Notes: generated from the sequence alone by a model not told the origin. A DNA stretch of 64,000 nucleotides from Phorcus lineatus (GCA_921293015.1 OV121086.1:43107402-43171401); one strand, 5' to 3'; positions 52,901 through 57,976 are shown, counted from the first letter of the stretch. Made by a program: numbers and translations.

Positions 52901-55900
52901 AATACTACTGAGCACATCATAGAAAATATGATGTGCTATTACACAATATACATTATGTCACAAGTATTAATAGATATAAATCAATACGATACATCATCAT
53001 GCTCAATCGAAAGGGCCGAATATGCATCCTGAGCTTTACCCTTTAACACAGTTTGCAATAGCATAGTCCATGACTCTTTTGGCCACTTGAGGTTTTCACC
53101 ACCTTTTGTAAAATGAAGAAAATATTTTTCTACTTCTTTTTCATTGAAAGGTGGGACAAGTCTGGCGTGCCTTGTAATGTCAAAAGAGGAAGGGGTTGAG
53201 GGAGGAGATGAAGCTTCAAGCTTTTTAAGTTCAAATTCTTTCTCAATTTCCAATCTTTTTAACTCAATTTCTCTTTCTCTTTCTCTTTCCTGAATTTCCA
53301 ATCTTTTAAATTCAATTTCTTTTTGAAATTCGAGTTTCTTCAATTCAAAATTGTCCGAATGTTCAAAAACTCCCTCGTCAATAAAATGATTCAACACAAT
53401 TTTCAGAATTTGGAATTTCCTCATAGCAGGTTTAGCCTCAAGTTCATAAAATCTTGAAATGGAAAGCAATTGTGATTTTCGCAAGGCACCGACTGCATCA
53501 GGGGTAGAGGACTTAAGAAAATCCTCAAGTTTAAATGACATTTTGCTGGTTTAACAATTAACTTTCAGAATAAAGTATTATTTTTTTAAAAGTCTCAAAT
53601 GCCAAATGAATTCGCTCCCGGACGAGACCCCAATTTTTGTTACGAAATAAATTTGGAATAGTAAAATGTCCCCAGTCAAACCAGCAAAATATAATAAGAC
53701 AATTGTATATTAATTACAATTTAATCAATCAAATAATGAACAAAGTATTTAAGATTACAATATCAAGCTAATACAAATAATTATACAATATCAAAATGAG
53801 TCACACTAATTAGCTTTAAAATATATTCACCAGTCCTTAAGAATCACACAGTTGATAAGTGTAGAAAGCTGTCAGTGGGTCTTGATAGGAGATAGATGAA
53901 TCCGGCTTGTAAAGGTATCCAAAAATCAGTGGCACGGCAGATGATCGCAAAGTTGATTGTAAGAAGCAAGATGATTAAGAGTTACAATGCCAGCCTATAT
54001 ATAGGTTAGATACCTTCCAGAATGTTCTTCAAAATTCCTTGACAATATCCAATCAGAAATGTCTAACTCAAGCAATCAAGAAATAATTAGAACATTCTAG
54101 AAATAGAAGTTTGTAGTAACTGCCAGCTTAGACTATCAAAACAAGTGTGTGTGTGACCCACTAAACAATATAACAATGTTACACAATGTTAAACTCTTAA
54201 ACAATGACATACTCATAACAATATATACAATAAAATACATCTGCCACATTAATACAACAATACGTTGGATATAATTATGACTATCTCCTTAAACTAACAT
54301 TTGTAATACAGCGTGCAAAGAAGGCACATACGGGCACGCCTGTTCTGGGACCTGTGGACGATGTCTCAAGAAGGAAGTATGTGACAAGCAGGGAGGGGCG
54401 TGTCCTGATGGGTGTGAAGAGGGCTTTGTAGAGCCGCTCTGTCAAGGTAACGCTACCTGCATGTGTTAATGTGTGATTAAACAAAATGATCATAATGAAC
54501 GCAAAATTATTGCATGTGTTTTTTCTTGAATCAGATTGAGGGACTTTGATCTGTTTTTGATCTGGTAGAACAACTATATTTCAAAATAGCATTGTTATGC
54601 AACCTTCTAATAAAAACTCGTAATACGATGTAAACACTTACATACATACATGTACTTACATACCGTCATACATACATACATACCGTCATACATACGTACA
54701 GTCCTACATAAAATGTTTAATAAAGTGCTTCTGATTACTATAGAATAAGCACAACCTGAGTCAAATCTATGCATATGCAGTGGTGACCAAGTGCATTTGA
54801 GCTTCAAAGCATGACAATTGGACCACCGATCAAGGACTTGAATTTAGAATATTCCGCAGGAAGGGTAAAGTTCTTTAAATGTTCGATCACCGTATTACAC
54901 ATTTAGCTTGCAGAGAAAGACACTATGGATCGGATTGTAGAAGATGTGGTCAGTGCTTGGCCAATTCTCCCTGTAACAAGCTGACTGGACAATGTCCAGG
55001 GGAATGTCAACATGGATGGAAAGGAAAAAAGTGTCATGAAGGTTTTTCGACAACAATGATAATCTTTTGATTACATCAACCACCAACCTATTTGTCTGTT
55101 GCTTGTATGATTATGATGAATAGTCACGGATGATGTTAAGGCCATTTCAATCTCGCATTCAAAATTGTTCTGAATTAAATAAACATATATGACACCATTT
55201 TGGGATTGAATTTACCTTGTTGACTCATTGTGTAAAGCCAAAAAAAGACAGTTATATTTTGGCGATCTCTTTGAGATCAGGATAAATTGCTATGACTGTT
55301 CTGTGTATTCAATTATTTTAAACAATGTTTCATGAAGAAGTACTTTAAGCTATAAATGTGATAAATATTGTTGATATTTTTTGTTTAGCTGAAACCGCCA
55401 AATCTGGCACCATCAAGGTGTTTGGCTTTGTTGAGTCCAAAGCCCCAGTCACCGTTAATGGGAACCCGGCCCTGACAAGAGATGGAAACACAAGTCTGGT
55501 GTCATGTGTTACGGTTACTGGTACGCAGCCATCTTGGAAAATCACGTTTGACAACAAACACACTATCTATGGTGTGGGTATTTACATGCGCATTGTTGGT
55601 AAGTGTATGTATTGATAAGGGTTTAATAATTGATGAAATGGTATTTATACCGTGATATATAACTGAGTGGAATGTTGTGTTTAAGTACAAAATAAAACAT
55701 ACGGTGGACGCTCTTATTTCATAATCACTCACTCACTGCAACTAAGTTCATTAAATACAAATAGCTTATAATGTTTTCTCGCCTGTCTAAGGATATAACC
55801 GTGTTGCAAAAGAGCTAAAAGCGAACTGTAGGCTAAAGGCTTTCTGTGGAAGAGTGAAATTTTATCGCAAACCATTGCAATGAATATGTTTGATTGGCTG

Positions 55901-57976
55901 GATCATACGTATACGCATAACGCTTAGTAGGCTACGCTCCCATGTCACATTTAACTGAAGTAGAAGCATACAATATGTACCATTCAGCATGTAGCTTTAG
56001 GTGATCGATGTCATTGAATAAGAATATGTTTACTTTTTGTCTACAGATAATTCCTCTCAAATTAATGTACATGTTGATGGTTCGTTTTGTCACTATGGAT
56101 TCCTGTATGAAGAAAAAGAAGTACAACATTTCACTCCTTGCCCCGAGCCAATCGAAGGAAAAAGTGTCACCATTTATCTCCAAAATAGGAAGAAGAAAAT
56201 AAATTTGACTCTCTGTGAAGTAACCGTCTTTGGTAATTTAAATGACATCATCGTGCTTTTGAAAGACTTTATTTTCAAACATGCTTTTGATAAATTAAAT
56301 CTGTATAGCATTCGAATATGACATAAGTCGAAGCAAACTAATTTCGAACAAATTCAGTTTTGTATCGATAAACGTTGCAACCCTGAAAGTAGAGAAGATG
56401 TAGAAAGAATATGGATGTGTGATCTTGTATTGTAAGTGTTAATGAATTAAATCTCAGTTTGTTAAAAGTTAACTGTGCATGGTGACAATTTTATTTCTTA
56501 ACTGTTATGTGATAGTCATACAGTGCATTAGGAGATTTGATAAATTACACCGAAGAGGGAGGATTTTCTGAATGTGAAACTTCTACATTGCTTACACTTC
56601 ATTATTAAGGAAATAATTTGTTTCAGTCAGTGATGAGGAAAATATACCCATATTTTCCATCACCCTTTCAATTGTCGGTTTGACAATCATGATGGTCATT
56701 GGTGTTATCATCTTCATAGCCATGCGGTAAGAAACAATATTATTTTTGATATTTTATGACATGAATTACATGATATTAATAAAGTTTACAGTTCGCACCT
56801 TGATAAAGTTTCCATGTGCATCGGAATTTTATGATTCCAGGCGATAGTTAAGCGATATTATTCCTCTTCACTGGACTAAACAAGGTCACATAACCAGTAT
56901 GACTTCTCCTTAGCACAAAACTGGAGATAAAGGTGTAACCTTCATATTTTGTTTTTTAAACGATTTTAAGGTCCAGACGTCTTTATCGCTGAAGCAATGT
57001 GCATTAGTCAATCACTGTCATAATTATTCTCTTTTCACAATATTATTATATTTTTACTTAAATGCTTACATTACATTATATCGTAGTTTTTTTTATAATT
57101 TGATGAGTAACGTTCATAAGAATGATAGATTGAATGCTTTTCGCCATCATTGAATGCTTTTCGCCATCATTGAATGCTTTTCGCCCTCTTTCCTGTAATC
57201 AACTTTTCCAACTTTTGTTCGTTATGTCTAATGACTAAAGCAGCACTTTTGTCAATGGAACTGAAATGTAACAAACATTCAAAACTTATTTATTTATGTG
57301 TTATGTCATTAAAATGTTCAAATAAGATTGTTGTATAACTTTCTCTCTGTAGGCATAATTATGCATTTATAACTTGTACATTTCAAATCTTATCAAAGCC
57401 TGAGAATGTACATTATGAAATCTATTTCTTGAAAAGACGATTCAATGACAACAATTCCAATTTAACACATTTTTCAATTTTTTTAATGATGTAAAGTCTT
57501 TGTTTTTATTTCATGTTTAATCACGCTCAACAGAATCAAAATACATTTCGGGCACACGATTTTCTTGATACAATATAAAATGCAATCGCAATGATAAACA
57601 AATGCCATTAGGTATGAAATAACAGATATCTCGACTGAAATGTTTCAAATATAAAATACGTGTTCAGTCATGTTCCCATGAAAACAATGGATTAAACGCC
57701 TATTTTCTCTTATTCTCTAATGTATTTGGGTAAACAAGTTAATATTGTGTAGTGTTCTTCCACCTGTATAAATTCAAAATCAATTTTATTCACTGACACA
57801 GAAGAAGATCCCAGAGGACCAAAGCTGCTATTGAGGACAAAAACGAAGCAAAATATATCATTGCAACCTATCAGCCAGGGGACTCCTCCAATGAACAGCT
57901 CGAAGAATCAGAAGGTCACAACTATGAAGTCTTGCCAATGGATGGCCATGTCTATGAAGAACCCATCAACACTTAA
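10921..57976 (+). CDS. Multi-exon MEGF-like transmembrane receptor with two galactose-binding-like modules (whole gene model)
   Basis: Nineteen exons join in one open frame of 2808 nt (935 residues plus stop). Predicted order: signal peptide (1-21), Cys-rich EGF-like piece (22-63), galactose-binding-like module (64-209), eleven EGF-like modules (210-712), second galactose-binding-like module (713-844), transmembrane segment (about 852-876), cytoplasmic tail (878-935). Every internal border up to the membrane exon is phase 1 with a consensus gt donor and ag acceptor. Known: multi-EGF receptors of the Draper/MEGF10/SCARF group bind apoptotic or foreign surfaces and signal through tail tyrosines. 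Inference: this is a molluscan recognition or engulfment receptor of that style. The fucose-binding His/Arg motif of true F-lectins is not visible, so sugar binding is not shown. No transcript was seen; splicing is inferred. The two terminal halves could belong to separate transcripts, but continuous phase and a single signal peptide and membrane exon argue for one gene. Confidence 0.82.
11750..12800 (-). mobile_element. Tc1/mariner-type transposon relic, DD34E transposase with four breaks
   Basis: On the minus strand the transposase starts at 12796 ([18 protein letters not shown]), with a paired HTH region and [12 protein letters not shown], and continues as [20 protein letters not shown] (first Asp), [21 protein letters not shown] (second Asp) and [11 protein letters not shown] (Glu; 34 residues after the second Asp), ending near ANGGHTRY at about 11790. 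All three catalytic acids remain. The frame is broken by two small indels around 12415-12494 and by two stops (about 12014 and 11914). Inserted in intron 1 against the host gene. Terminal inverted repeats could not be located, so the ends are approximate. Confidence 0.88.
12955..13680 (+). repeat. Second copy of the LTR-like repeat, partial
   Basis: Shares blocks with 7900-8530: GAAGTTGGATTGGTGAGGT, AGAGTATGTGATCACTTCCT versus GGAGTATGTGATCACTTCCT, and CACTCAAGTAGTGA followed by AGGGATTA. Also a GAGGAGTTTGT block. Contains the poly-G tract at 13380-13431, which the first copy lacks. Degenerate fossil. Confidence 0.65.
13379..13432. repeat. Poly-G tract
   Basis: A run of about 23 G followed by AGGAAA and two further G runs. 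Able in principle to form G-quadruplexes; its exact length is likely to vary or be mis-assembled. The proline-rich minus-strand reading frame over it is an artefact of this composition. Confidence 0.9.
14042..14227. repeat. Tandem duplication of a 92-bp unit
   Basis: The block beginning AACACTGTTTAGAGGCTATT and ending CTCTTTTTTAAAAAGGTAAG occurs twice in a row with no visible difference. The identity suggests a recent event. It sits 3' of an AT-rich stretch (13852 on) that begins GGCCGGTATTCACAAAA, reminiscent of Harbinger-type ends. Confidence 0.85.
15770..16290 (-). mobile_element. Highly degenerate Tc1/mariner transposase fragment
   Basis: The minus strand retains [10 protein letters not shown] (around 15970-16000, the second catalytic Asp region) and GGSVMVWG (around 16125-16145), plus an RLDRPN-like region, in the order expected of a Tc1 catalytic domain. 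No reading frame of any length survives. Clearly older than the relic at 11750-12800. Confidence 0.7.
17707..18008. mobile_element. 302-bp MITE with interleaved inverted repeats and perfect 9-bp target duplication
   Basis: The ends read CAATCTGATTAAAATCAGAT and (reversed) CAATCTGATAAAAATCAGAT. Both sides are flanked by ATGTTCCCA (17698-17706 and 18009-18017). Inside, segment A (17707-17768) pairs with A' (17869-17930), and segment B (17769-17857) pairs with B' (17931-18008), giving the order A-B-A'-B'. A 9-bp duplication is usual for Mutator-like (MULE) elements; assignment to that superfamily is inference as there is no transposase. B carries a TTTCG(TTTCG) microsatellite-like tract. Confidence 0.87.
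18489..19037. mobile_element. MITE-like element with GGCCGGTGTC / AGCCGGTGTC inverted ends
   Basis: The first about 65 nt (GGCCGGTGTC, then CGCCCCC, AAATCTCACCCCGGCGATTT) return in inverted form at 18970-19037 (AAATCGCCGGGTGAGATTTC, then GGGGGCGG, GACACCGGCT). C-rich runs at about 18549 and G-rich runs at about 18955 are part of the arms. No coding capacity. A target duplication is not clear. Confidence 0.72.
19260..19385 (+). CDS. Receptor exon 2: short Cys-rich EGF-like piece
   Basis: Phase 1 to phase 1, 126 nt, between a tcgtttcag acceptor and a gtgagt donor. It encodes six cysteines ([21 protein letters not shown]). The closing pattern [11 protein letters not shown] is typical of the last half of an EGF-like module. 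It separates the signal peptide from the first galactose-binding-like module. Confidence 0.75.
20455..20716 (+). repeat. Dispersed 262-bp repeat, copy in plus orientation
   Basis: Inverted partner of 5793-6054. It lies just upstream of the copia fossil; whether it is part of that element's terminal repeat or an independent repeat is not settled. The copy at 5793-6054 has no copia genes next to it. Confidence 0.75.
20720..23830 (+). mobile_element. Ty1/copia retrotransposon fossil
   Basis: Ty1/copia family on the plus strand of intron 2. Parts: probable 5' LTR ending in AACA at 21139; primer-binding site at 21140-21153 (GGTTATGGGCCCAG); gag from about 21166; two CCHC-type knuckles ([22 protein letters not shown]); aspartic protease (VDCGATSHI); GAG-pre-integrase motif (HRVLGHC); integrase core and C-terminal region ([15 protein letters not shown]); start of reverse transcriptase ([16 protein letters not shown]). 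The remaining polymerase and a 3' LTR were not found. It is broken, with several breaks. The left end is approximate. Age: moderate to old. Confidence 0.9.
21140..21153 (+). promoter_or_regulatory. Copia primer-binding site (half-tRNA initiator Met type)
   Basis: GGTTATGGGCCCAG is complementary to the anticodon arm of initiator tRNA-Met, not to a tRNA 3' end. Drosophila copia is known to prime from an internal half of this tRNA. It directly follows the AACA that ends the presumed LTR. Confidence 0.8.
23832..24440 (+). mobile_element. L1-type LINE ORF1 fragment
   Basis: Open from 23828 to 24373 (181 aa). It shows a coiled-coil-like Glu/Lys/Asn stretch ([20 protein letters not shown]), then an RRM-like region beginning [12 protein letters not shown] and containing VHRLPRN and PIVVKF, and a basic C-terminal part ([19 protein letters not shown]). 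This layout is that of ORF1 proteins of L1-like non-LTR elements. No endonuclease or reverse transcriptase follows, so it is truncated. It abuts the copia fossil directly; which insertion came first is not clear. Confidence 0.72.
24640..28012 (-). mobile_element. BEL/Pao retrotransposon fossil
   Basis: BEL/Pao family on the minus strand. Parts in coding order: gag-like region (about 28012-26990; [16 protein letters not shown]), Cys/His-rich segment ([12 protein letters not shown]), A17-type peptidase ([20 protein letters not shown]), reverse transcriptase ([32 protein letters not shown]), connection ([18 protein letters not shown]) and the beginning of RNase H ([20 protein letters not shown]). 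Integrase is absent. It is broken, with many breaks. A possible 5' LTR region lies at about 28050-28600. Old. Confidence 0.87.
28290..28440. repeat. Possible LTR piece of the BEL/Pao fossil, copy 1
   Basis: Shares GCGCGCGTC and GGAGGGCAGTTCGGAGTTG (with one change), plus an ACAGTGAAAAT block, at similar spacing with 38795-38945. Its place next to the gag end of the BEL/Pao fossil suggests an LTR remnant. Inference. Confidence 0.5.
28672..28923 (+). CDS. Receptor exon 3: first half of galactose-binding-like module 1
   Basis: 252 nt, phase 1 to phase 1. It encodes the fucolectin/F5-8C-like opening [10 protein letters not shown], then [27 protein letters not shown] and YYIKIYSP, which match the usual order of this fold (N-x-A-x-x-K-P-T-x-Q-S-S, A-V-D-G-N, C-x-T, W-W-x-V-D-L-G, V-x-I-Y). 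The carbohydrate-contacting HRxDxxR-type motif of true F-lectins is not evident. It lies just right of the BEL/Pao fossil in intron 2. Confidence 0.85.
28924..31184. other. Intron between exons 3 and 4
   Basis: Holds the SINE-type tail at 30680-30745. An 89-residue minus-strand frame (30445-30714) adjoins that tail and is likely part of a repeat. No other feature recognised. Confidence 0.6.
30680..30745 (+). repeat. Gastropod SINE-type 3' tail
   Basis: Reads GTTGAAATATTGCCCATGCG, then GCGTTAAAC and a (CACT)n tail. I recall this kind of tail from abalone and related gastropod repeats. A body with tRNA-like boxes was not recognised upstream, so the full element is not defined. Confidence 0.6.
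31185..31370 (+). CDS. Receptor exon 4: second half of galactose-binding-like module 1
   Basis: 186 nt, phase 1 to phase 1 (ctccacag acceptor, gtgagt donor). It encodes the C-terminal strands of the module, ending [10 protein letters not shown], the classic final strand of fucolectin/F5-8C-like domains. It has exactly the same length as exon 19 and the same closing motif, so the two modules are paralogous. Confidence 0.85.
31371..33084. other. Intron between exons 4 and 5
   Basis: AT-rich, no repeats or exons recognised. Confidence 0.6.
33085..33222 (+). CDS. Receptor exon 5: EGF-like module, class A
   Basis: 138 nt, phase 1 to phase 1. It encodes [19 protein letters not shown] followed by [11 protein letters not shown] and GDGCQT, with eight cysteines in the MEGF/laminin-type spacing. 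Class A exons share the [10 protein letters not shown] core and a T-G-x-C turn. Confidence 0.87.
33424..33515 (+). pseudogene. Decayed class B EGF exon (pseudo-exon)
   Basis: An acceptor (atcaatag) is followed by [17 protein letters not shown], closely matching exon 8 ([17 protein letters not shown]). The frame then meets a TAG at 33483-33485, the second half of the module is lost after a short NYSHVDRK remnant, and no donor follows. In the A-B pair pattern this is the missing B partner of exon 5. Leaving it out keeps the reading frame, since neighbouring exons are all phase 1. Confidence 0.8.
34169..34371. repeat. Left terminal inverted repeat of the Tc1 element
   Basis: Reads AACTGAACGCCA outward-in and pairs along its whole length with 35850-36053. 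Contains matching blocks such as GTTACGTGTTCAGAGGAAT and GTGCTAAAATAGCAGACCTG. Long inverted repeats of this size are the IR/DR-like arrangement known in some Tc1 elements. Confidence 0.9.
35850..36053. repeat. Right terminal inverted repeat of the Tc1 element
   Basis: Reverse complement of 34169-34371 with a few substitutions (for example TTACACC versus TTTCACC) and one short indel. Bordered on the outside by TA at 36054-36055. Confidence 0.9.
36056..37003. other. Intron segment before exon 7
   Basis: Contains only a weak inverted pair built on ATACCCAAA / TTTGGGTAT near 36890-36970. No exon-like Cys-rich frame is present. Confidence 0.55.
37004..37138 (+). CDS. Receptor exon 7: EGF-like module, class A
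   Basis: 135 nt, phase 1 to phase 1 (tttgccacag, gtaagt). It encodes [26 protein letters not shown] and GFTGTGCQE with eight cysteines. It pairs with exon 8, 451 nt downstream. Confidence 0.86.
37590..37727 (+). CDS. Receptor exon 8: EGF-like module, class B
   Basis: 138 nt, phase 1 to phase 1 (atcttcag, gtacct). It encodes [17 protein letters not shown], then [10 protein letters not shown] and NWTGDQCKG. It is the intact reference copy for the B class and the closest relative of the decayed exon at 33424. Confidence 0.86.
38795..38945. repeat. Related repeat, possible solo LTR fragment
   Basis: Contains ACAGTGACAATGTGAAGGTAG, GCGCGCGTC and GGAGGGCAGTTAGGAGTTG, matching the piece at 28290-28440. 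It lies in the intron between exons 8 and 9 with no retroelement genes around it. Confidence 0.5.
39080..39172. repeat. Small hairpin element
   Basis: TAGTTACCGATCTCGACCTT at 39080 pairs with AAGATAGAGGTCGGTAACTA at 39153-39172 (few mismatches), leaving a loop of about 53 nt that has its own GTTCATGATA / TATGACTTGAAC pairing. MITE-like or structured intronic sequence. Confidence 0.6.
39494..39631 (+). CDS. Receptor exon 9: EGF-like module, class A
   Basis: 138 nt, phase 1 to phase 1 (aaacacag, gtgagt). It encodes [27 protein letters not shown] and GYTGNGCQT, almost the same core as exon 5. Pairs with exon 10. Confidence 0.86.
39924..40061 (+). CDS. Receptor exon 10: EGF-like module, class B
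   Basis: 138 nt, phase 1 to phase 1 (tttctaag, gtaaaa). It encodes [26 protein letters not shown] and NWDGGQCKG, matching the exon 8 pattern ([18 protein letters not shown]) residue for residue in layout. Confidence 0.85.
40388..40528 (+). CDS. Receptor exon 11: EGF-like module, class A
   Basis: 141 nt, phase 1 to phase 1 (gtgtcag, gtatgt). It encodes [27 protein letters not shown] and RRTGLDCQT. One codon longer than most, like exon 13. Its B partner would be the broken exon at 41153. Confidence 0.85.
41153..41245 (+). pseudogene. Interrupted EGF exon (class B/C-like)
   Basis: After an aatttgtag acceptor the frame reads [17 protein letters not shown] and GEVCEKIEG, as in exons 14 and 16. 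The module is then cut off around 41243 where an unrelated degenerate tandem repeat begins, so the last cysteines and the phase-1 donor are missing. A possible cryptic gtgagc donor near 41265 would leave the wrong phase and break exon 13. Most likely skipped. Confidence 0.72.
41258..41750 (+). repeat. Degenerate tandem repeat array, four units of about 120-150 bp
   Basis: Unit starts at about 41258, 41378, 41526 and 41658. Each begins GATTTGGTGACC-like, then a ggcccctaataagggcgaa-like block and GGGCCACGCCCTAAA, and the first three contain AAGAAGCAAGA, a GCTGAAACC-like block and a GATAGGGATT-like block. Diverged 25-35% by eye. The array starts inside the interrupted EGF exon at 41153. Confidence 0.75.
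41751..43810. other. Intron segment after the broken exon
   Basis: Includes a 97-residue open frame at 41751-42044 with no recognised motif and no splice partners, directly after the tandem repeat array. Nothing else recognised. Confidence 0.5.
43811..43937. repeat. Hairpin element with about 46-bp arms
   Basis: Left arm 43811-43856 (TGATAAAGAGGTTC, GTTTTGGGATGGTAAA, GATCCT) is the inverted partner of 43891-43937 (AGGATATTTACCATCCCAAA, GATAACCTCTATATA), about 85% paired. The overlapping open frames here come from this repeat. Confidence 0.75.
44191..44331 (+). CDS. Receptor exon 13: EGF-like module, class A
   Basis: 141 nt, phase 1 to phase 1 (tatctttcag, gtgaga). It encodes [27 protein letters not shown] and GWRGRNCLT. 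No B partner was found in the 6.2-kb intron that follows, which holds hairpins, a TTAA element and LINE pieces. Confidence 0.86.
45604..46710 (+). CDS. Possible small spliced ORF carried by the TTAA element
   Basis: Three open segments with consensus borders join in one frame: 45628-45714 region ending CACCG before gtatgt; 45976-46028 region between catttag and gtaata ([18 protein letters not shown]); and from 46640 after cttttcag ([19 protein letters not shown]) to TAA at about 46709. The last part ([13 protein letters not shown]) resembles the opening of a FLYWCH zinc finger, but the Cys/His part is absent. No start codon is assigned; it could be a captured exon or coincidence. Confidence 0.3.
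46225..46290 (+). repeat. Degenerate SINE-type 3' tail
   Basis: GGCCAATGACTGAAATATTG followed by a decayed gcattagac and ctactcattt resembles the tail at 30680-30745. It lies inside the TTAA-flanked element. Confidence 0.4.
47860..48310 (-). mobile_element. LINE endonuclease-domain fragment
   Basis: On the minus strand the sequence reads [14 protein letters not shown], then [20 protein letters not shown] and [19 protein letters not shown] with PNKVVT, the C-terminal end of an apurinic-type endonuclease (SDH-x-P motif) and the following linker of a non-LTR retrotransposon. No reverse transcriptase follows. Truncated at both ends, with stops. Confidence 0.75.
48485..48965 (+). mobile_element. 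LINE 3'-end fragment
   Basis: Plus-strand reading [20 protein letters not shown], then [14 protein letters not shown] and [12 protein letters not shown], is the typical C-terminal region of a LINE ORF2 (Cys-x2-Cys, E-D-x-x-H, C-P-x-Y). Ends in an A-rich stretch near 48960. 5'-truncated and carrying stops. Orientation is opposite to the fragment just before it. Confidence 0.7.
49149..49233. repeat. 85-nt near-perfect hairpin
   Basis: GTAGGTAATCATTCAGATAA, then ACTGGCAATCT pairs with AGATTGCCGGTTTATCTGAA, then TGATCACCTAC, with two or three mismatches. The loop itself has TTCAAC / GTTGAA pairing, so one continuous stem forms. It could be a tiny MITE or a microRNA-like precursor; nothing in the sequence decides. 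Confidence 0.7.
50505..50639 (+). CDS. Receptor exon 14: EGF-like module, class C
   Basis: 135 nt, phase 1 to phase 1 (ttattcag, gtagat). It encodes [28 protein letters not shown] and GFLEPFCQG. Nearly the same as exon 16 ([25 protein letters not shown]), so exons 14-15 and 16-17 are a duplicated pair. Confidence 0.86.
50876..51010 (+). CDS. Receptor exon 15: EGF-like module, class D
   Basis: 135 nt, phase 1 to phase 1 (tgttcag, gtttgt). It encodes [28 protein letters not shown] and [10 protein letters not shown]. It matches exon 17 closely ([19 protein letters not shown]). It lies 236 nt after exon 14. Confidence 0.86.
51070..51535 (+). mobile_element. 5'-truncated LINE with (CTAC)n tail
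   Basis: Reads [20 protein letters not shown] and [20 protein letters not shown], ending [12 protein letters not shown] with stop at about 51408: the C-terminal part of a non-LTR retrotransposon ORF2. A short 3' UTR follows (GGGCGCATATAGGTCATTTT, AACGTCGCCC) and it ends in six copies of CTAC. Lies in the intron between exons 15 and 16. Confidence 0.78.
52981..54249 (-). mobile_element. Ty3-type LTR retrotransposon fossil (LTR, primer site, partial gag)
   Basis: Ty3/gypsy-type, minus strand, in the intron before exon 16. Parts in coding order: LTR about 54249-53639 (starts TGTGGCAG, ends TAACA), primer-binding site just inside it (TGGGGTCTCGTCCGGGAGCG at about 53634-53615), and partial gag 53541-52981 with a Lys/Glu-rich coiled coil ([18 protein letters not shown]) and a capsid-type region ([36 protein letters not shown]). 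No protease, polymerase or second LTR was found, so it is broken. Low decay suggests a fairly young insertion. Confidence 0.82.
54312..54446 (+). CDS. Receptor exon 16: EGF-like module, class C
   Basis: 135 nt, phase 1 to phase 1 (gtaatacag, gtaacg). It encodes [28 protein letters not shown] and GFVEPLCQG. The intron before it contains a LINE 3' end and a Ty3 fossil whose LTR-like end lies about 60 nt upstream of the exon. Confidence 0.86.
54650..54715. repeat. (TACA)n-rich microsatellite
   Basis: Interrupted runs of TACATACA with TACCGTCA inserts between exons 16 and 17. Confidence 0.85.
54907..55041 (+). CDS. Receptor exon 17: EGF-like module, class D (last EGF)
   Basis: 135 nt, phase 1 to phase 1. 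The acceptor is acatttag at 54906 rather than the later ttgcag, because only this choice keeps the opening cysteine ([11 protein letters not shown]) and the phase. It encodes [19 protein letters not shown] and [10 protein letters not shown]. Donor gttttt is weak but in phase. Confidence 0.83.
55389..55598 (+). CDS. Receptor exon 18: first half of galactose-binding-like module 2
   Basis: 210 nt, phase 1 to phase 1 (ttgtttag, gtaagt). It encodes [30 protein letters not shown] and VGIYMRIVG, corresponding to the D-G-N, C, W-x-V-x-L and I-x-I-Y strands of module 1, but without the usual opening A-L-x-K-x-T-x-Q-S-S motif. Divergent member of the same fold. Confidence 0.78.
56047..56232 (+). CDS. 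Receptor exon 19: second half of galactose-binding-like module 2
   Basis: 186 nt, phase 1 to phase 1 (gtctacag, gtaatt). It encodes [22 protein letters not shown] and [12 protein letters not shown]. Same length and layout as exon 4 ([22 protein letters not shown]), which supports duplication of a two-exon module to both ends of the EGF array. Confidence 0.84.
56627..56726 (+). CDS. Receptor exon 20: transmembrane segment
   Basis: 100 nt, entering in phase 1 and leaving in phase 2 (tgtttcag, gtaaga). It encodes an acidic juxtamembrane SDEEN and then about 25 hydrophobic residues (including [18 protein letters not shown]) followed by Arg, a single-pass stop-transfer pattern. This fixes the topology as type I. 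Confidence 0.85.
57131..57190. repeat. Three tandem copies of a 20-bp unit
   Basis: TTGAATGCTTTTCGCCATCA occurs twice exactly, preceded by a copy differing at its first base, and the last copy differs near its end. In the last intron of the receptor gene. Confidence 0.9.
57802..57976 (+). CDS. Receptor exon 21: cytoplasmic tail and stop
   Basis: Enters in phase 2 (ctgacacag) so that CG plus A gives Arg, and runs to TAA at 57974-57976. It starts with basic RRRSQRTK, then has four tyrosines: Y896 and Y901 (YIIATY), Y919 (YEVL) and Y929 (YEEP). YEVL and YEEP are six residues apart, the ITAM spacing, but the second motif has Pro where Leu/Ile is usual. YEEP is also a plausible SH2-docking site. 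Function of the tail is inference. Confidence 0.85.

Noticed and set aside
10921-57976. Splitting the receptor into two adjacent genes
   Set aside because: Only one signal peptide exon and one membrane exon exist, and all 19 exons keep one phase series with a total length divisible by three.
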